DNA of 64,000 nt from Anderseniella sp963700885 (GTDB lineage: Bacteria; Pseudomonadota; Alphaproteobacteria; Rhizobiales; Aestuariivirgaceae). Below are positions 25,744 through 34,527 of the stretch, piece by piece (positions within the stretch are counted from its first letter, which is position 1; each line of letters opens with the position of its first letter). Position numbers and translations under genes: made by a program. The stretch spans positions 186,001-250,000 of the forward strand of contig CAVOZJ010000032.1 of the NCBI GenBank assembly GCA_963700885.1, in the 5' to 3' direction. The notes beneath the pieces were generated by a model. It had not been told where the DNA came from and made no database searches. It was given only the letters and a program-made list of their open reading frames with translations.

Positions 25744-26378
25744 AGAAGTCCGGCAGAACCGCTCCTGGCTTGCGCGCGCGACAATTGAAGGATGATGATC
25801 ACGAGGTCTGGGAAAAGGTCACGCGCACCGTAAAGCCTCTGAACCGGCTGCCCTATGTAAAACCTGTTTCACAGGGCAGGGCAGCGTTGCCGGCCCCTGT
25901 TTCCGGACAGGCCAGGCCTGCAAGCACGAAACCTGGAGATCCGGTGCACAAGGTAGCCAGCGCTATCGCCAGGCAGGCAATACAATCACAACCGCACAAC
26001 AATCTGGGCCGGCGTGACAAACAGAAATTGTCGCGTGGTATTGTTGATATAGAAGCACGGCTGGATTTGCATGGTCATTCCGTGGAGCGTGCGCGCATGT
26101 CGCTGTTGGGGTTTTTGCAGTCGTCGCGTGAAAGCGGTTACCGTAATGTGCTGGTCATTACCGGTAAGGGTTCGTCTCCGTTTACCAGGCATACCCTGCA
26201 CTCGACAGAAATCTTTCAGGCGCCGGAACGCCACGGACGCTTGCGCACAGAGTTTCCACGCTGGATGGTGCAGCGGGAATTTGCATCGCACATAGCCGGA
26301 TTTCAGCCGGCTCACCCACGTCATGGCGGCGGCGGTGCCTTTTACGTGCGCCTGAAACGAAAGGCTGGTCGATCATGA
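25740..26378 (+). CDS. Smr/MutS2-domain protein
   Basis: Starting at the ATG that overlaps the mltA stop, this 212-residue protein has a basic, disordered N-terminal half. A C-terminal Smr domain has LDLHGHSVERA (the LDLHG motif) and VLVITGKG (TGxG). Smr domains bind or nick nucleic acid. The longer open frame extending back into mltA is an artefact. The last 4 bp overlap the downstream XRE regulator. mltA-Smr-XRE regulator-hslU is a conserved Rhizobiales neighbourhood by general knowledge. Confidence 0.9.
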   Translation: MKKSGRTAPGLRARQLKDDDHEVWEKVTRTVKPLNRLPYVKPVSQGRAALPAPVSGQARPASTKPGDPVHKVASAIARQAIQSQPHNNLGRRDKQKLSRGIVDIEARLDLHGHSVERARMSLLGFLQSSRESGYRNVLVITGKGSSPFTRHTLHSTEIFQAPERHGRLRTEFPRWMVQREFASHIAGFQPAHPRHGGGGAFYVRLKRKAGRS

Positions 26379-26761
26379 CACCTTTCGGCAGAAAAATACG
26401 CGCCTTGCGAAAAGATCGTGGTGTGACAATGAAGCAAATGGCACAGGCAATTGGTGTCAGTGCGCCCTACTTGTCGGCACTTGAAAATGGCAAACGTGGC
26501 CAGCCCAGCTGGTACCTCGTGCAGCGCATTATCGCCTATTTCAACATCATCTGGGATGAAGCAGAAGACATCACCGAACTGGCGCGGCTGTCACATCCCA
26601 GGGTGGTAATCGATACGTCCGGTTTGTCGCCACAGGCAACCGAACTCGCAAACCGGCTTGCCGACAATATCTCCAGGCTGAGTGAAAGCGAGCTGCAACA
26701 GTTACTAAAATTGCTCAGGCAGATCAGCCCGCCCCTGGCAAATCTACAGAATAAACTTTGA
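26375..26761 (+). CDS. XRE-family helix-turn-helix regulator
   Basis: The 128-residue protein has a Cro/C1-type HTH at about 5-60 (IRALRKDRGVTMKQMAQAIG, then SAPYLSALENGKRGQPSW), and a helical tail rich in Leu and Ser (LSESELQQLLKLL) likely for dimerisation. The start overlaps the Smr stop (ATGA). Its 3' end overlaps the hslU stop region by 18 bp, tail to tail. The target genes are unknown; the HTH is complete and looks functional. Confidence 0.9.
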   Translation: MTPFGRKIRALRKDRGVTMKQMAQAIGVSAPYLSALENGKRGQPSWYLVQRIIAYFNIIWDEAEDITELARLSHPRVVIDTSGLSPQATELANRLADNISRLSESELQQLLKLLRQISPPLANLQNKL

Positions 26762-28051
26762 TAGATCCGTATCGCGCGCCAGATCGCCAATGTTCTTTTC
26801 GACAAACGCACGATCCAGAATAACCGTTTCGCCACCCCTGTCAGTGGCAGTATAGCTCACCTCTTCAAGCACTCGCTCCATGATAGTCTGGAGCCGCCGC
26901 GCGCCGATATTTTCAACTGACGAGTTCACCTCGGCAGCAATGTCTGCCAACGCCTCAACTCCGTCATCCGTGACTTCCAGAGTCAGGTTCTCGGTCGCCA
27001 TCAGCGCAATATACTGTTTTACCAGGCTTGCTTCAGGCTCTACCAGAATTCGCACGAAATCATCACGGTTCAGCGCTTTCAGTTCCACCCGTATGGGCAA
27101 CCGTCCTTGTAGTTCCGGCAACAGATCGGACGGTTTGGCAACATGAAATGCGCCTGACGCAATGAACAGGATATGGTCGGTTTTTACAGGCCCGTATTTT
27201 GTGCTGACGGTAGTGCCTTCGATGAGAGGCAAAAGATCCCGTTGTACCCCTTCGCGGCTTACATCTGCACCCTGTCTTTCCGCTCTGGCCGTGACCTTGT
27301 CGATTTCATCTAGAAACACAATGCCGTTGTTTTCAACAGCCTCGATAGCCTCACTGACAATCTGCTCCTGGTCGATAAGCTTGTCTGATTCTTCCGGCAT
27401 CAAAATGTTGTGGCTCTCGAGCACGGTTGTACGCCGGGTCTTTGTGCGTCCGCCCAGCGCTTTGCCAAGCATGTCAGACAGGTTCACCATCCCCACTGAT
27501 GAGCCCGGCATACCGGGTATATCCATTGTCGGCATGCCAGCACTGTTGTCTGCAACTTCGATCTCGATTTCCTTGTCGTCCAGTTCACCGCTGCGCAGTT
27601 TAACCCGAAAACTGTCACGCGTGCCTTTCGAGGCATTCGGTCCCACCAGCGCATCCAGTACGCGATTCTCGGCGTTTGCCTGGGCACTGGCTTCAACATC
27701 CTTGCGGCGGGCTTCGCGGGCAAGACCAATGCCAACTTCCACCAGGTCGCGCACAATTTGTTCGACATCCCTGCCGACATAGCCAACTTCGGTGAACTTG
27801 GTTGCTTCAACCTTGATAAAAGGTGCATGGGCAAGTTTGGCCAGCCGCCTGGCAATTTCCGTCTTGCCAACACCGGTGGGTCCGATCATCAGGATGTTTT
27901 TCGGCATAACCTCGTCGCGAAGGTCGGCATCAAGTTGCTTGCGGCGCCATCGATTGCGCAAGGCAATGGCAACCATTCGCTTGGCGTCCTGCTGACCGAC
28001 AATATGCCGGTCAAGCTCCGATACAATCTCGCGTGGAGAGAAATCAGTCAT
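26744..28051 (-). CDS. hslU: ATP-dependent protease ATPase subunit HslU
   Basis: The 435-residue AAA+ unfoldase begins MTDFSPREIVSELDRHIVGQ and carries Walker A GPTGVGKTEIARRLA, the GYVGRDVE pore loop, an inserted I-domain (about 110-230), Walker B IVFLDEIDKV, and the C-terminal ARDTDLSKFIL that docks into HslV. With HslV it degrades heat-damaged and regulatory proteins. It follows hslV by 14 bp in an operon. Full length and all motifs intact. Confidence 0.97.
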   Translation of the reverse strand: MTDFSPREIVSELDRHIVGQQDAKRMVAIALRNRWRRKQLDADLRDEVMPKNILMIGPTGVGKTEIARRLAKLAHAPFIKVEATKFTEVGYVGRDVEQIVRDLVEVGIGLAREARRKDVEASAQANAENRVLDALVGPNASKGTRDSFRVKLRSGELDDKEIEIEVADNSAGMPTMDIPGMPGSSVGMVNLSDMLGKALGGRTKTRRTTVLESHNILMPEESDKLIDQEQIVSEAIEAVENNGIVFLDEIDKVTARAERQGADVSREGVQRDLLPLIEGTTVSTKYGPVKTDHILFIASGAFHVAKPSDLLPELQGRLPIRVELKALNRDDFVRILVEPEASLVKQYIALMATENLTLEVTDDGVEALADIAAEVNSSVENIGARRLQTIMERVLEEVSYTATDRGGETVILDRAFVEKNIGDLARDTDLSKFIL

Positions 28052-28065
28052 AATGGCGAAATGTC

Positions 28066-28629
28066 CTAGCTGGTTTTGTCGAGCTTCTCGACAGTCACGT
28101 TCTCGTTGGTGAACACACAGATTTCGGCTGCAATTTTCATCGCCCGCCTCGCTATTTGCTCGGCATCCAGGTCGCTGTCCGCCAGTGCGCGCGCTGCCGC
28201 AAGTGCATAATTGCCACCGGACCCGATTGCAATAATGCCGTTTTCCGGCTCAAGAACATCACCTGTCCCCGTGAGCACGAGGCTTGTTTCGCGATCGGCA
28301 ACAATCATCATGGCCTCCAGCCGGCGCAGGTACCTGTCCGTACGCCAGTCCTTGGCCAGTTCCACACAAGCCCTGGTCAGTTGATTGGGGTATTGTTCCA
28401 GCTTGGCTTCGAGCCGTTCAAACAGGGTCATTGCATCTGCGGTTGCACCGGCAAACCCGGCGATGACCTCTCCCTTGCCCAGTGGCCTGACCTTGCGGGC
28501 ATTGGATTTGATCACCGTGTTGGACAGGCTGACTTGACCGTCGCCTGCAACCACCACGGAATTTCCCTTCCGGACTGTAACAATGGTTGTTCCATGCCAG
28601 AGACTGGCGTCGGTGCTGTGTGTCATCAA
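28066..28629 (-). CDS. hslV: ATP-dependent protease peptidase subunit HslV
   Basis: This 187-residue proteasome-like peptidase has HGTTIVTVRKG, where removal of the short propeptide exposes the catalytic Thr at about residue 14, then VAGDGQVSL, NARKVRPLGKGEVIAGFAGATADA (two stretches) and GSGGNYALAAARAL. It forms the proteolytic core for HslU. It is first in the hslVU operon, divergent from hisB; a possible heat-shock promoter lies upstream at 28679-28707. The Met-Met start leaves one residue of uncertainty. Confidence 0.97.
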   Translation of the reverse strand: MMTHSTDASLWHGTTIVTVRKGNSVVVAGDGQVSLSNTVIKSNARKVRPLGKGEVIAGFAGATADAMTLFERLEAKLEQYPNQLTRACVELAKDWRTDRYLRRLEAMMIVADRETSLVLTGTGDVLEPENGIIAIGSGGNYALAAARALADSDLDAEQIARRAMKIAAEICVFTNENVTVEKLDKTS

Positions 28630-28678
28630 TTAGCTCTCAATTGCATGTCTGGTGGTTATTTGGGAATTGCATGTGGCC

Positions 28679-28707
28679 AATAAAAGACCCGGACCGGTTA
28701 ATCAAGC
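28679..28707 (-). promoter_or_regulatory. Possible RpoH-type promoter for hslVU
   Basis: Read on the minus strand there is a CTTG (28707-28704) followed after about 16 bases by CTTTTATT. This resembles the alphaproteobacterial heat-shock pattern CTTG-N17/18-CYTATNT only loosely. It lies 50 bp upstream of hslV, a gene usually under RpoH. Weak evidence. Confidence 0.25.
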
Positions 28708-28780
28708 CATGGCTGGGGACTTGCGTCACTGTCGTAGCCTGCTAAAAGTCAGCGTAAACAGACCGCAGATGGAAGTCACC

Positions 28781-29380
28781 ATGCGAAAAGCCAGGATAGC
28801 ACGCAAGACGAACGAGACCGACGTGAGCATTGAGGTTAACCTTGACGGAACCGGTAAACGTTCAATTGCTACCGGTGTTGGTTTTCTCGATCACATGCTT
28901 GATCAGCTGTCTCGGCACTCGTTGATCGATATGACCATCAACACGGTCGGCGATCTTCATATCGATATGCATCATACAACCGAGGATACCGGTATCGCAC
29001 TGGGCCAGGCGATATCGAAGGCTTTGGGCGACCGCCGCGGGATTCGCCGGTATGGCCACAGCTACCTCGCCATGGATGAGGCATTGTCCCGCGCCAGCAT
29101 TGACGTATCGGGCCGGCCGTTTCTGGTATGGCGTACACAATTCAGTGCCGACAAGATCGGTGAAATGGACACCGAACTGTTTCGTGAGTTCTTTCAGGCC
29201 TTTGCCCAGAACGCCGGAATGACTTTGCACGTTGAAACACTTTATGGTGTCAACAATCACCATATTGCGGAAAGCTGTTTTAAAGCTGTTGCGCGAGCGC
29301 TGCGCGACTGCATCGAAATTGATCTGCGCATGCCTGACGTTGTTCCTTCGACCAAGGGAACCCTGGGAGGTGAAGGATAA
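28781..29380 (+). CDS. hisB: Imidazoleglycerol-phosphate dehydratase
   Basis: The 199-residue monofunctional HisB has the two metal-binding motifs, MHHTTEDTGIALG near the middle and NNHHIAESCFKAVARAL near the end, plus GVGFLDHMLDQLSRH. It dehydrates imidazole-glycerol phosphate in histidine synthesis. I choose ATG 28781 (MRKARIARKTNET) because this matches the normal family N-terminus. The open frame runs back to 28652 and an ATG at 28769 is also possible. It starts the rightward his cluster and is divergent from hslV. Confidence 0.95.
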   Translation: MRKARIARKTNETDVSIEVNLDGTGKRSIATGVGFLDHMLDQLSRHSLIDMTINTVGDLHIDMHHTTEDTGIALGQAISKALGDRRGIRRYGHSYLAMDEALSRASIDVSGRPFLVWRTQFSADKIGEMDTELFREFFQAFAQNAGMTLHVETLYGVNNHHIAESCFKAVARALRDCIEIDLRMPDVVPSTKGTLGGEG

Positions 29381-29384
29381 AATC

Positions 29385-29783
29385 ATGTTGACCTACACAG
29401 TTCACCGCAAGGCGGATCCGCTGATGCTGGATCACATGGCTGACGGCAAGGGTGTTGTGTTCATCAAGGACGGATTTTCCTGGCCGGCACTCGTCATACC
29501 GGTTTTCTGGATGCTGTGGCACCGCCTGTGGCTGCCGCTCGCGGGATATTTGAGCGCTGTGGCTCTGGTTGGCGTGGCAGGCTATTTGCTGTCCCTGCCG
29601 GACGGTCTGACCGGAAGCATCGGTCTCCTGGCCAACCTGTTTGCAGGTCTTGAGGGAAACAACTTCCGGCGCCGGGCATTGGCCAAGCGCGGCTATAAGG
29701 AAGTTGCTGATATTGTTGCACAAAGTGGTGAAGAAGCATCATACCGGTTCTTTGCCGCGCAAGTATCAGATCAGAACGGATAG
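29385..29783 (+). CDS. DUF2628 membrane protein between hisB and hisH
   Basis: From the ATG at 29385 this encodes 132 residues with a short N-terminal strand region (YTVHRKADPLMLDHMADG), FIKDGFSWPALVIPVFWMLWHRLW, and two or three membrane segments. A C-terminal soluble part has FRRRALAKRGYKEVADIVA. This is the DUF2628 pattern. The function is unknown. It lies 4 bp after hisB and 6 bp before hisH, an arrangement seen repeatedly in Rhizobiales, so it is co-transcribed with histidine genes without an obvious metabolic link. Confidence 0.85.
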   Translation: MLTYTVHRKADPLMLDHMADGKGVVFIKDGFSWPALVIPVFWMLWHRLWLPLAGYLSAVALVGVAGYLLSLPDGLTGSIGLLANLFAGLEGNNFRRRALAKRGYKEVADIVAQSGEEASYRFFAAQVSDQNG

Positions 29784-29789
29784 ACCGAT

Positions 29790-30440
29790 ATGCGGGTTGC
29801 TATCATTGATTACGGCTCAGGTAACCTGCGCTCGGCCCAGAAGTCGTTTGAGCGTGCGGCCTCCGGCCTGGGCAGCACCGCCAGCATTGATCTTGTCGAC
29901 ACTCCTGAGCAGTTGGCGGGCGCTGACAGAGTAGTATTGCCCGGTGTCGGTGCATATCGCGATTGTCACGATGGCATACAGGCGATCGACGGCATGTGGC
30001 AGGCGATTGAAGAACACTGCACCGCAAAGGCCCGACCGTTCCTTGGCATCTGTGTCGGCATGCAGTTGATGGCGACACGCGGTCTTGAGCACCTGGAAAC
30101 ACCGGGTTTTGGCTGGATAAAGGGCGACGTTGACCGAATTGATGTTGGTGATGCTGATCTCAAGATCCCGCATATGGGCTGGAATACACTGGATGTGATA
30201 CACGATCATCCGCTGTTGAACGGAATCAGTACCGGACCGGACGGTCAGCACGCCTACTTCGTGCACTCCTATCACCTGCGCGCCGCAGATCCTGCTAATA
30301 TTGTGGCAACGGCCCGGTACGGAGAACCGGTCACGGCCATGGTCGCCACTGGCAACATGGCGGGTACACAGTTCCATCCGGAAAAAAGTCAGGCGCTCGG
30401 CCTGACTTTCATTGCCAATTTTCTGACCTGGGCACCGTGA
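29790..30440 (+). CDS. hisH: Imidazole glycerol phosphate synthase subunit HisH
   Basis: The 216-residue class I glutamine amidotransferase has the nucleophile Cys88 in LGICVGMQLM and the His196/Glu198 pair in QFHPEKSQ, with the oxyanion-strand PGVGAY. It supplies ammonia to HisF for IGP and AICAR formation. It sits between the DUF2628 gene and hisA, co-directional and closely spaced. All catalytic residues are present. Confidence 0.96.
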   Translation: MRVAIIDYGSGNLRSAQKSFERAASGLGSTASIDLVDTPEQLAGADRVVLPGVGAYRDCHDGIQAIDGMWQAIEEHCTAKARPFLGICVGMQLMATRGLEHLETPGFGWIKGDVDRIDVGDADLKIPHMGWNTLDVIHDHPLLNGISTGPDGQHAYFVHSYHLRAADPANIVATARYGEPVTAMVATGNMAGTQFHPEKSQALGLTFIANFLTWAP

Positions 30441-30454
30441 GGAATGCTTGATCC

Positions 30455-31192
30455 ATGATCCTTTTTCCCGCGATTGATCTCAAGGATGGCCAGTGTGTCC
30501 GGTTGAAGCTTGGCGATATGGACCAGGCGACGGTGTTTGCCGATGACCCCGCAGCACAGGCCAGGACGTTTCAGGATCAGGGATTTGAATACCTGCACCT
30601 GGTGGACCTGAACGGCGCCTTTGCCGGCGCTTCTGTCAACGGTGCCGCCGTCGAAGCCATATTGCAGGCGGTTTCGCTGCCTGTGCAGTTAGGTGGCGGG
30701 ATACGGGATCTGGACGCCATTGCCGGTTGGCTGGACAAGGGTGTTGCCCGGGTCATTCTTGGCACGCTGGCGGTTCGCGATCCTGATGTGGTGCGTCAGG
30801 CATGCGAAAAATTTCCGGGGCGTGTTGCGGTGGGCATTGATGCCAGAGGCGGCCAGGTTGCGGTTGCAGGCTGGGCTGAAAGCTCTACCTTGAGTGTACT
30901 GGAACTGGCGTCCAGGTTTGAGGATGCAGGGGTTGCCGCCATCATCTATACGGATATTGATCGTGACGGAATTCTGGCTGGCCTGAATATCACCTCGACG
31001 CTGGAACTGGCGGCTTCAACAAGTATTCCGGTAATTGCCAGCGGCGGGCTGGCATCCATGGAAGATATCACGCGACTGACCCGGAAGGACTGTGCCGTTC
31101 TGGAAGGCGCAATCAGCGGGCGCGCACTGTATGATGGTCGCATTGACCCCGCACTGGCACTGCGGATCCTGAAAGGCGCTGTACATGCTTAA
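30455..31192 (+). CDS. hisA: Phosphoribosylformimino-5-aminoimidazole carboxamide ribotide isomerase
   Basis: The 245-residue TIM-barrel opens with LFPAIDLKDGQCVRL (catalytic Asp in AIDLK), has LGGGIRDLDAI and the second-half IYTDIDRDGILAG with the catalytic Asp and phosphate-binding loop, then VIASGGLASM. It performs the Amadori rearrangement of ProFAR to PRFAR. The 3' end overlaps hisF by 8 bp. Canonical length. Confidence 0.96.
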   Translation: MILFPAIDLKDGQCVRLKLGDMDQATVFADDPAAQARTFQDQGFEYLHLVDLNGAFAGASVNGAAVEAILQAVSLPVQLGGGIRDLDAIAGWLDKGVARVILGTLAVRDPDVVRQACEKFPGRVAVGIDARGGQVAVAGWAESSTLSVLELASRFEDAGVAAIIYTDIDRDGILAGLNITSTLELAASTSIPVIASGGLASMEDITRLTRKDCAVLEGAISGRALYDGRIDPALALRILKGAVHA

Positions 31193-31958
31193 GGCTCGCA
31201 TTATTCCGTGTCTTGACGTTAAGGATGGCCGGGTCGTCAAGGGGGTCAATTTTGTGGATCTGCGGGATGCAGGCGACCCTGTCCTGGTCGCGAAGGCCTA
31301 CGACGCGGCAGGAGCAGATGAACTGTGTTTTCTCGACATAACCGCGACCCATGAGAATCGCGGCATCATTTTTGATGTAGTGCGCCAGACTGCCGAGCAA
31401 TGTTTCATGCCTCTTACCGTAGGCGGCGGCGTTCGTACGACTGATGACATTCGCAATTTGTTGCTAGCAGGTGCTGACAAGGTATCCATCAATACCGCGG
31501 CGGTCAGGAATCCGGAATTCGTGGCTGACGCCGCTCGAAAGTTCGGATCGCAGTGCATTGTGGTTGCCGTGGATGCCAAAAGGACTAGCAGCGAAGGTAA
31601 ACCGCCGCGTTGGGAAATCTTTACCCATGGCGGACGTCAACCAGCCGGAATCGATGCGATAGAGTTTTCCCGCAAGGTAGTAGCATTGGGAGCAGGGGAA
31701 ATACTGCTCACCTCTATGGACAGGGACGGAACCGGCGATGGTTTTGACATCGAACTTACGCTAGCTGTCTCGCGGGCGGTAAACGTGCCGGTCATCGCAT
31801 CCGGCGGCGTGGGATCATTGCAGCATCTTGTGGACGGGATCAAACGGGCACACGCCAGCGCGGTACTTGCTGCATCGATATTTCATTTTGGAACGCATAC
31901 AATTTCCGAAGCCAAGCAATTCATGGCACAACAGGGAGTGCCTGTGCGGCTGGATTAG
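31185..31958 (+). CDS. hisF: Imidazole glycerol phosphate synthase subunit HisF
   Basis: This 257-residue TIM-barrel starts with RIIPCLDVKDGRVVKGVNF (catalytic Asp in CLDVK) and has TVGGGVRTTDDIR and LLTSMDRDGTGDGFD with the second catalytic Asp. VIASGGVGS follows. It cyclises PRFAR using ammonia from HisH. It overlaps hisA by 8 bp. The operon is then interrupted by a copy of the palindromic repeat before hisE. Confidence 0.97.
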   Translation: MLKARIIPCLDVKDGRVVKGVNFVDLRDAGDPVLVAKAYDAAGADELCFLDITATHENRGIIFDVVRQTAEQCFMPLTVGGGVRTTDDIRNLLLAGADKVSINTAAVRNPEFVADAARKFGSQCIVVAVDAKRTSSEGKPPRWEIFTHGGRQPAGIDAIEFSRKVVALGAGEILLTSMDRDGTGDGFDIELTLAVSRAVNVPVIASGGVGSLQHLVDGIKRAHASAVLAASIFHFGTHTISEAKQFMAQQGVPVRLD

Positions 31959-31966
31959 GCCATGAC

Positions 31967-32070
31967 CTGGAGCAACCTGGGTTCACTTGAAGCCATAAAA
32001 TTGCTCTATCACTTTGGAAGCGGTCAGGTTTATGACTTTTGGTTGAGTCAACCAAAATTCATTCTGATCT
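31967..32070 (+). repeat. Palindromic intergenic repeat, copy A (hisF-hisE gap)
   Basis: This 104-bp copy is shared with 37479-37554, 40748-40816 and 42404-42507. It has a first imperfect stem-loop (GAGCAA ... TTGCTC) and a second, near-perfect inverted repeat with GACTTTTGGTTGA and TCAACCAAAATTC separated by one base. It separates hisF from hisE within the his cluster and ends just before the hisE ribosome-binding region. The left boundary reads CTGGAGC instead of CTAGAGC, so this copy looks slightly decayed. Confidence 0.8.
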
Positions 32071-32098
32071 GGCCAGTTGCATGAGAATTGGAGTTGAA

Positions 32099-32437
32099 AT
32101 GCAGACGCTGGACAAATTGCAGACGCTGGCTCGGCTGGAGGCGATAATTGCATCACGCGCGGATGCAGGTGACGACAAGGCGTCCTATACAGCCGGCTTG
32201 CTGGCATCCGGATCAGCAAAGTGTGCCCGCAAATTTGGCGAGGAAGCCATAGAACTGATATTGGCGTCGCAAGGCAGCGATGCAAATCACACAACTGCAG
32301 AAGCTGCCGATGTGTTGTATCATCTGCTCGTGCTTTTAAAGGCGTCAGGCGTTTCGCTGGATCAGGTGATGGATGAACTGAACGGCCGGTTCAGACAAAG
32401 CGGACTGGAAGAAAAGGCATCCCGCAACCCGGGTTGA
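32099..32437 (+). CDS. hisE: Phosphoribosyl-ATP pyrophosphatase
   Basis: This 112-residue all-helical MazG-like NTP pyrophosphatase has SYTAGLLASGSAKCARKFGE, then EEAIELILAS and AADVLYHLLVLL, the usual HisE metal-binding Glu/Asp pattern. It hydrolyses PR-ATP to PR-AMP. I choose ATG 32099 because GGAG lies five bases upstream; an ATG at 32081 is also in frame. It is separated from hisF by repeat copy A, but remains co-directional. coaA begins 10 bp downstream, a frequent pairing in alphaproteobacteria. Confidence 0.93.
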   Translation: MQTLDKLQTLARLEAIIASRADAGDDKASYTAGLLASGSAKCARKFGEEAIELILASQGSDANHTTAEAADVLYHLLVLLKASGVSLDQVMDELNGRFRQSGLEEKASRNPG

Positions 32438-32447
32438 TGTAAATTCC

Positions 32448-33398
32448 ATGGACCAGAACACATCACAGCTATCGCCCTATCGCATCTTCACGCGAAACGA
32501 GTGGGCGAAACTTCGCGCCGATACACCGCTTACCCTGACGGCTGACGAGGTTGAGGAACTGCGTGGTGTCAATGATCGCGTCAACCTGGATGAAGTTGTG
32601 GCAATCTATCTGCCATTGTCGCGGTTGCTGAACCTGTATGTTGCGGCCAGCCAGGGTTTGTTTGCAGTTACCCAGAAATTTCTTGGCGGCAATAATCACA
32701 AGGTGCCCTACATAATCGGGATTGCCGGCAGCGTGGCTGGTGGCAAAAGCACAACTGCCAGGATATTGCGTGGTCTTTTGGCGCGCTGGCCCAATCATCC
32801 GAAAGTTGCTTTGTTGCCGACGGACGGATTTCTGCTGCCAAACGCAGTGTTGGAGCGCGAGGGCTTGATGAACCGGAAAGGGTTTCCGGAAAGCTATGAC
32901 CTGCCAGTGCTGCTGAAGTTTTTGTCGGACATCAAGGCAGGCAGTCGCAACGTGCCTGCTCCGGTCTATTCGCATATCAGTTACGACATCGAGCCGGGAA
33001 AACACATCACCATCGACCAGCCGGACGTATTGATTGTTGAAGGTTTGAATGTACTGCAAACCGGCCGGCCGCCGCGTGACGGCAAGGCCATACCTTACGT
33101 GTCCGACTATTTTGACTTTTCGCTTTTTATTGATGCCGACGAAAACGATTTACGGACCTGGTACGTCAACCGGTTCTTTTCGTTCCGCGAAACAGCCTTT
33201 GCAGATCCCAGGTCATACTTTCACAGATACTCGAAACTGTCGGATGTGGAAGCCCAGGAAACCGCTACCCGGATCTGGGAAACCGTCAACCTTGCAAACC
33301 TGCGCGAGAATGTTCTGCCGACCCGCCAGCGCGCGGACCTGATATTGCGCAAGGGGCCGGATCATCTCATCAACTCGGTTTATCTGCGAAAACTTTAG
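32448..33398 (+). CDS. coaA: Type I pantothenate kinase
   Basis: The 316-residue protein has the P-loop GIAGSVAGGKSTTARIL, LPTDGFLLPNAVL with the catalytic Asp, and YDIEPG and VLIVEGLNVLQ strands, all typical of CoaA. It phosphorylates pantothenate, the first and controlling step to CoA. Feedback by CoA is expected from the family. It follows hisE by 10 bp and converges on the adenosine kinase gene with a 6-bp gap. Confidence 0.96.
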   Translation: MDQNTSQLSPYRIFTRNEWAKLRADTPLTLTADEVEELRGVNDRVNLDEVVAIYLPLSRLLNLYVAASQGLFAVTQKFLGGNNHKVPYIIGIAGSVAGGKSTTARILRGLLARWPNHPKVALLPTDGFLLPNAVLEREGLMNRKGFPESYDLPVLLKFLSDIKAGSRNVPAPVYSHISYDIEPGKHITIDQPDVLIVEGLNVLQTGRPPRDGKAIPYVSDYFDFSLFIDADENDLRTWYVNRFFSFRETAFADPRSYFHRYSKLSDVEAQETATRIWETVNLANLRENVLPTRQRADLILRKGPDHLINSVYLRKL

Positions 33399-33404
33399 GG
33401 TATT

Positions 33405-34382
33405 TCAAACCAGTGTTTTGAGCTCCACTTGCGGCCTGGCTCCAATGTGCGAGATTATTTCTGCTGCTGCCACGTGTCCAAGCCGGGCGCACTCGGCCAC
33501 CGGTTTGTTGCGAGCATGGCCAAACAGGAAACCCGAAGCATACAGATCGCCGGCACCGGTGGTATCGACAACCTGAGCGACCGGTTGCGCGGGTACTTCC
33601 GTTACCGAGCTGCCAGCCACAATGACGCTTCCCTTTTCCGAACGTGTGATTGCTGCCAGCTCGCAGTCCCGGGCGACTGCGTCCATCGCCTGCTGCAGGT
33701 CTGGAGTTTGGTAAAGCGACACAATTTCCGCCTCATTGGCAAACAGTATATCGACGCCGTCCCGGATCAATGACAGGAAACTCTCGCGATGTCTGTCCAC
33801 GCAGAAGGAGTCCGACAGGGTAAGGGCCGTCTGTCGCTGATGCCTGGCAGCCAATTGGGCGGCTTTTCTGAATGCCTCCTTTGCAGTGGGCCTGTCCCAG
33901 AGATAGCCCTCGAGATAGGTAACGGTAGCAGAAGCAACCTGTTCCTCACGGACATCATCAGGATCCAGCATTGCGCAGGCGCCCAGATAGGTAGACATGG
34001 TTCGCTGCCCGTCGGGGGTCACGATCACGATGCAGCGTGCTGTTTGTGGTCCGCCACGCAGAGCCGGTGTATTGAAAGCCACACCGGCAGCGCGAATGTC
34101 GTGCGTGAAAACCTCCCCCATCTGATCTGCGGCCACCTTGCCGACATAACAGCCGGTACCTCCCAGGGATGTTATGCCGGCAATGGTGTTTGCAGCGGAC
34201 CCGCCGGATACTTCGGTGGCCGGGCCAATCTTGTCATAAAGGCATACAACACCGTCCTCATCGACCAATTGCATTGATCCTTTTTCCAACCCATGCAAAT
34301 CAAGAAATGCATTGTCCTGGCGGGCAATTACATCAACAATCGCATTGCCAATTCCAAGGACATCTGAATTCATCTGGGGCAT
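33405..34382 (-). CDS. Adenosine kinase (PfkB/ribokinase family)
   Basis: The 325-residue sugar/nucleoside kinase has VLGIGNAIVDVIA at the N-terminus, the GGSAANTIAGITSLGG substrate-binding motif, and the C-terminal PfkB signature DTTGAGDLYASGFLFG with the catalytic Asp. The insertion pattern (TYLGACAMLDPDDV) resembles the alphaproteobacterial adenosine kinase group, but substrate within PfkB families is hard to prove by eye. It is transcribed leftward, divergent from the EI24 gene. Confidence 0.88.
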   Translation of the reverse strand: MPQMNSDVLGIGNAIVDVIARQDNAFLDLHGLEKGSMQLVDEDGVVCLYDKIGPATEVSGGSAANTIAGITSLGGTGCYVGKVAADQMGEVFTHDIRAAGVAFNTPALRGGPQTARCIVIVTPDGQRTMSTYLGACAMLDPDDVREEQVASATVTYLEGYLWDRPTAKEAFRKAAQLAARHQRQTALTLSDSFCVDRHRESFLSLIRDGVDILFANEAEIVSLYQTPDLQQAMDAVARDCELAAITRSEKGSVIVAGSSVTEVPAQPVAQVVDTTGAGDLYASGFLFGHARNKPVAECARLGHVAAAEIISHIGARPQVELKTLV

Positions 34383-34527
34383 CGGTGCATTCCTGATCCG
34401 GCTTCATTGAAAATTGCAGCCTGTGCATACACAGGTATCTGACCCCATTGCAATCGGCACTTGCATCGCCGCGGCGATCTTCTTATCTGGCAGCCACCGG
34501 CCTTTTTTGATTCCTGAAAGCTGATAG

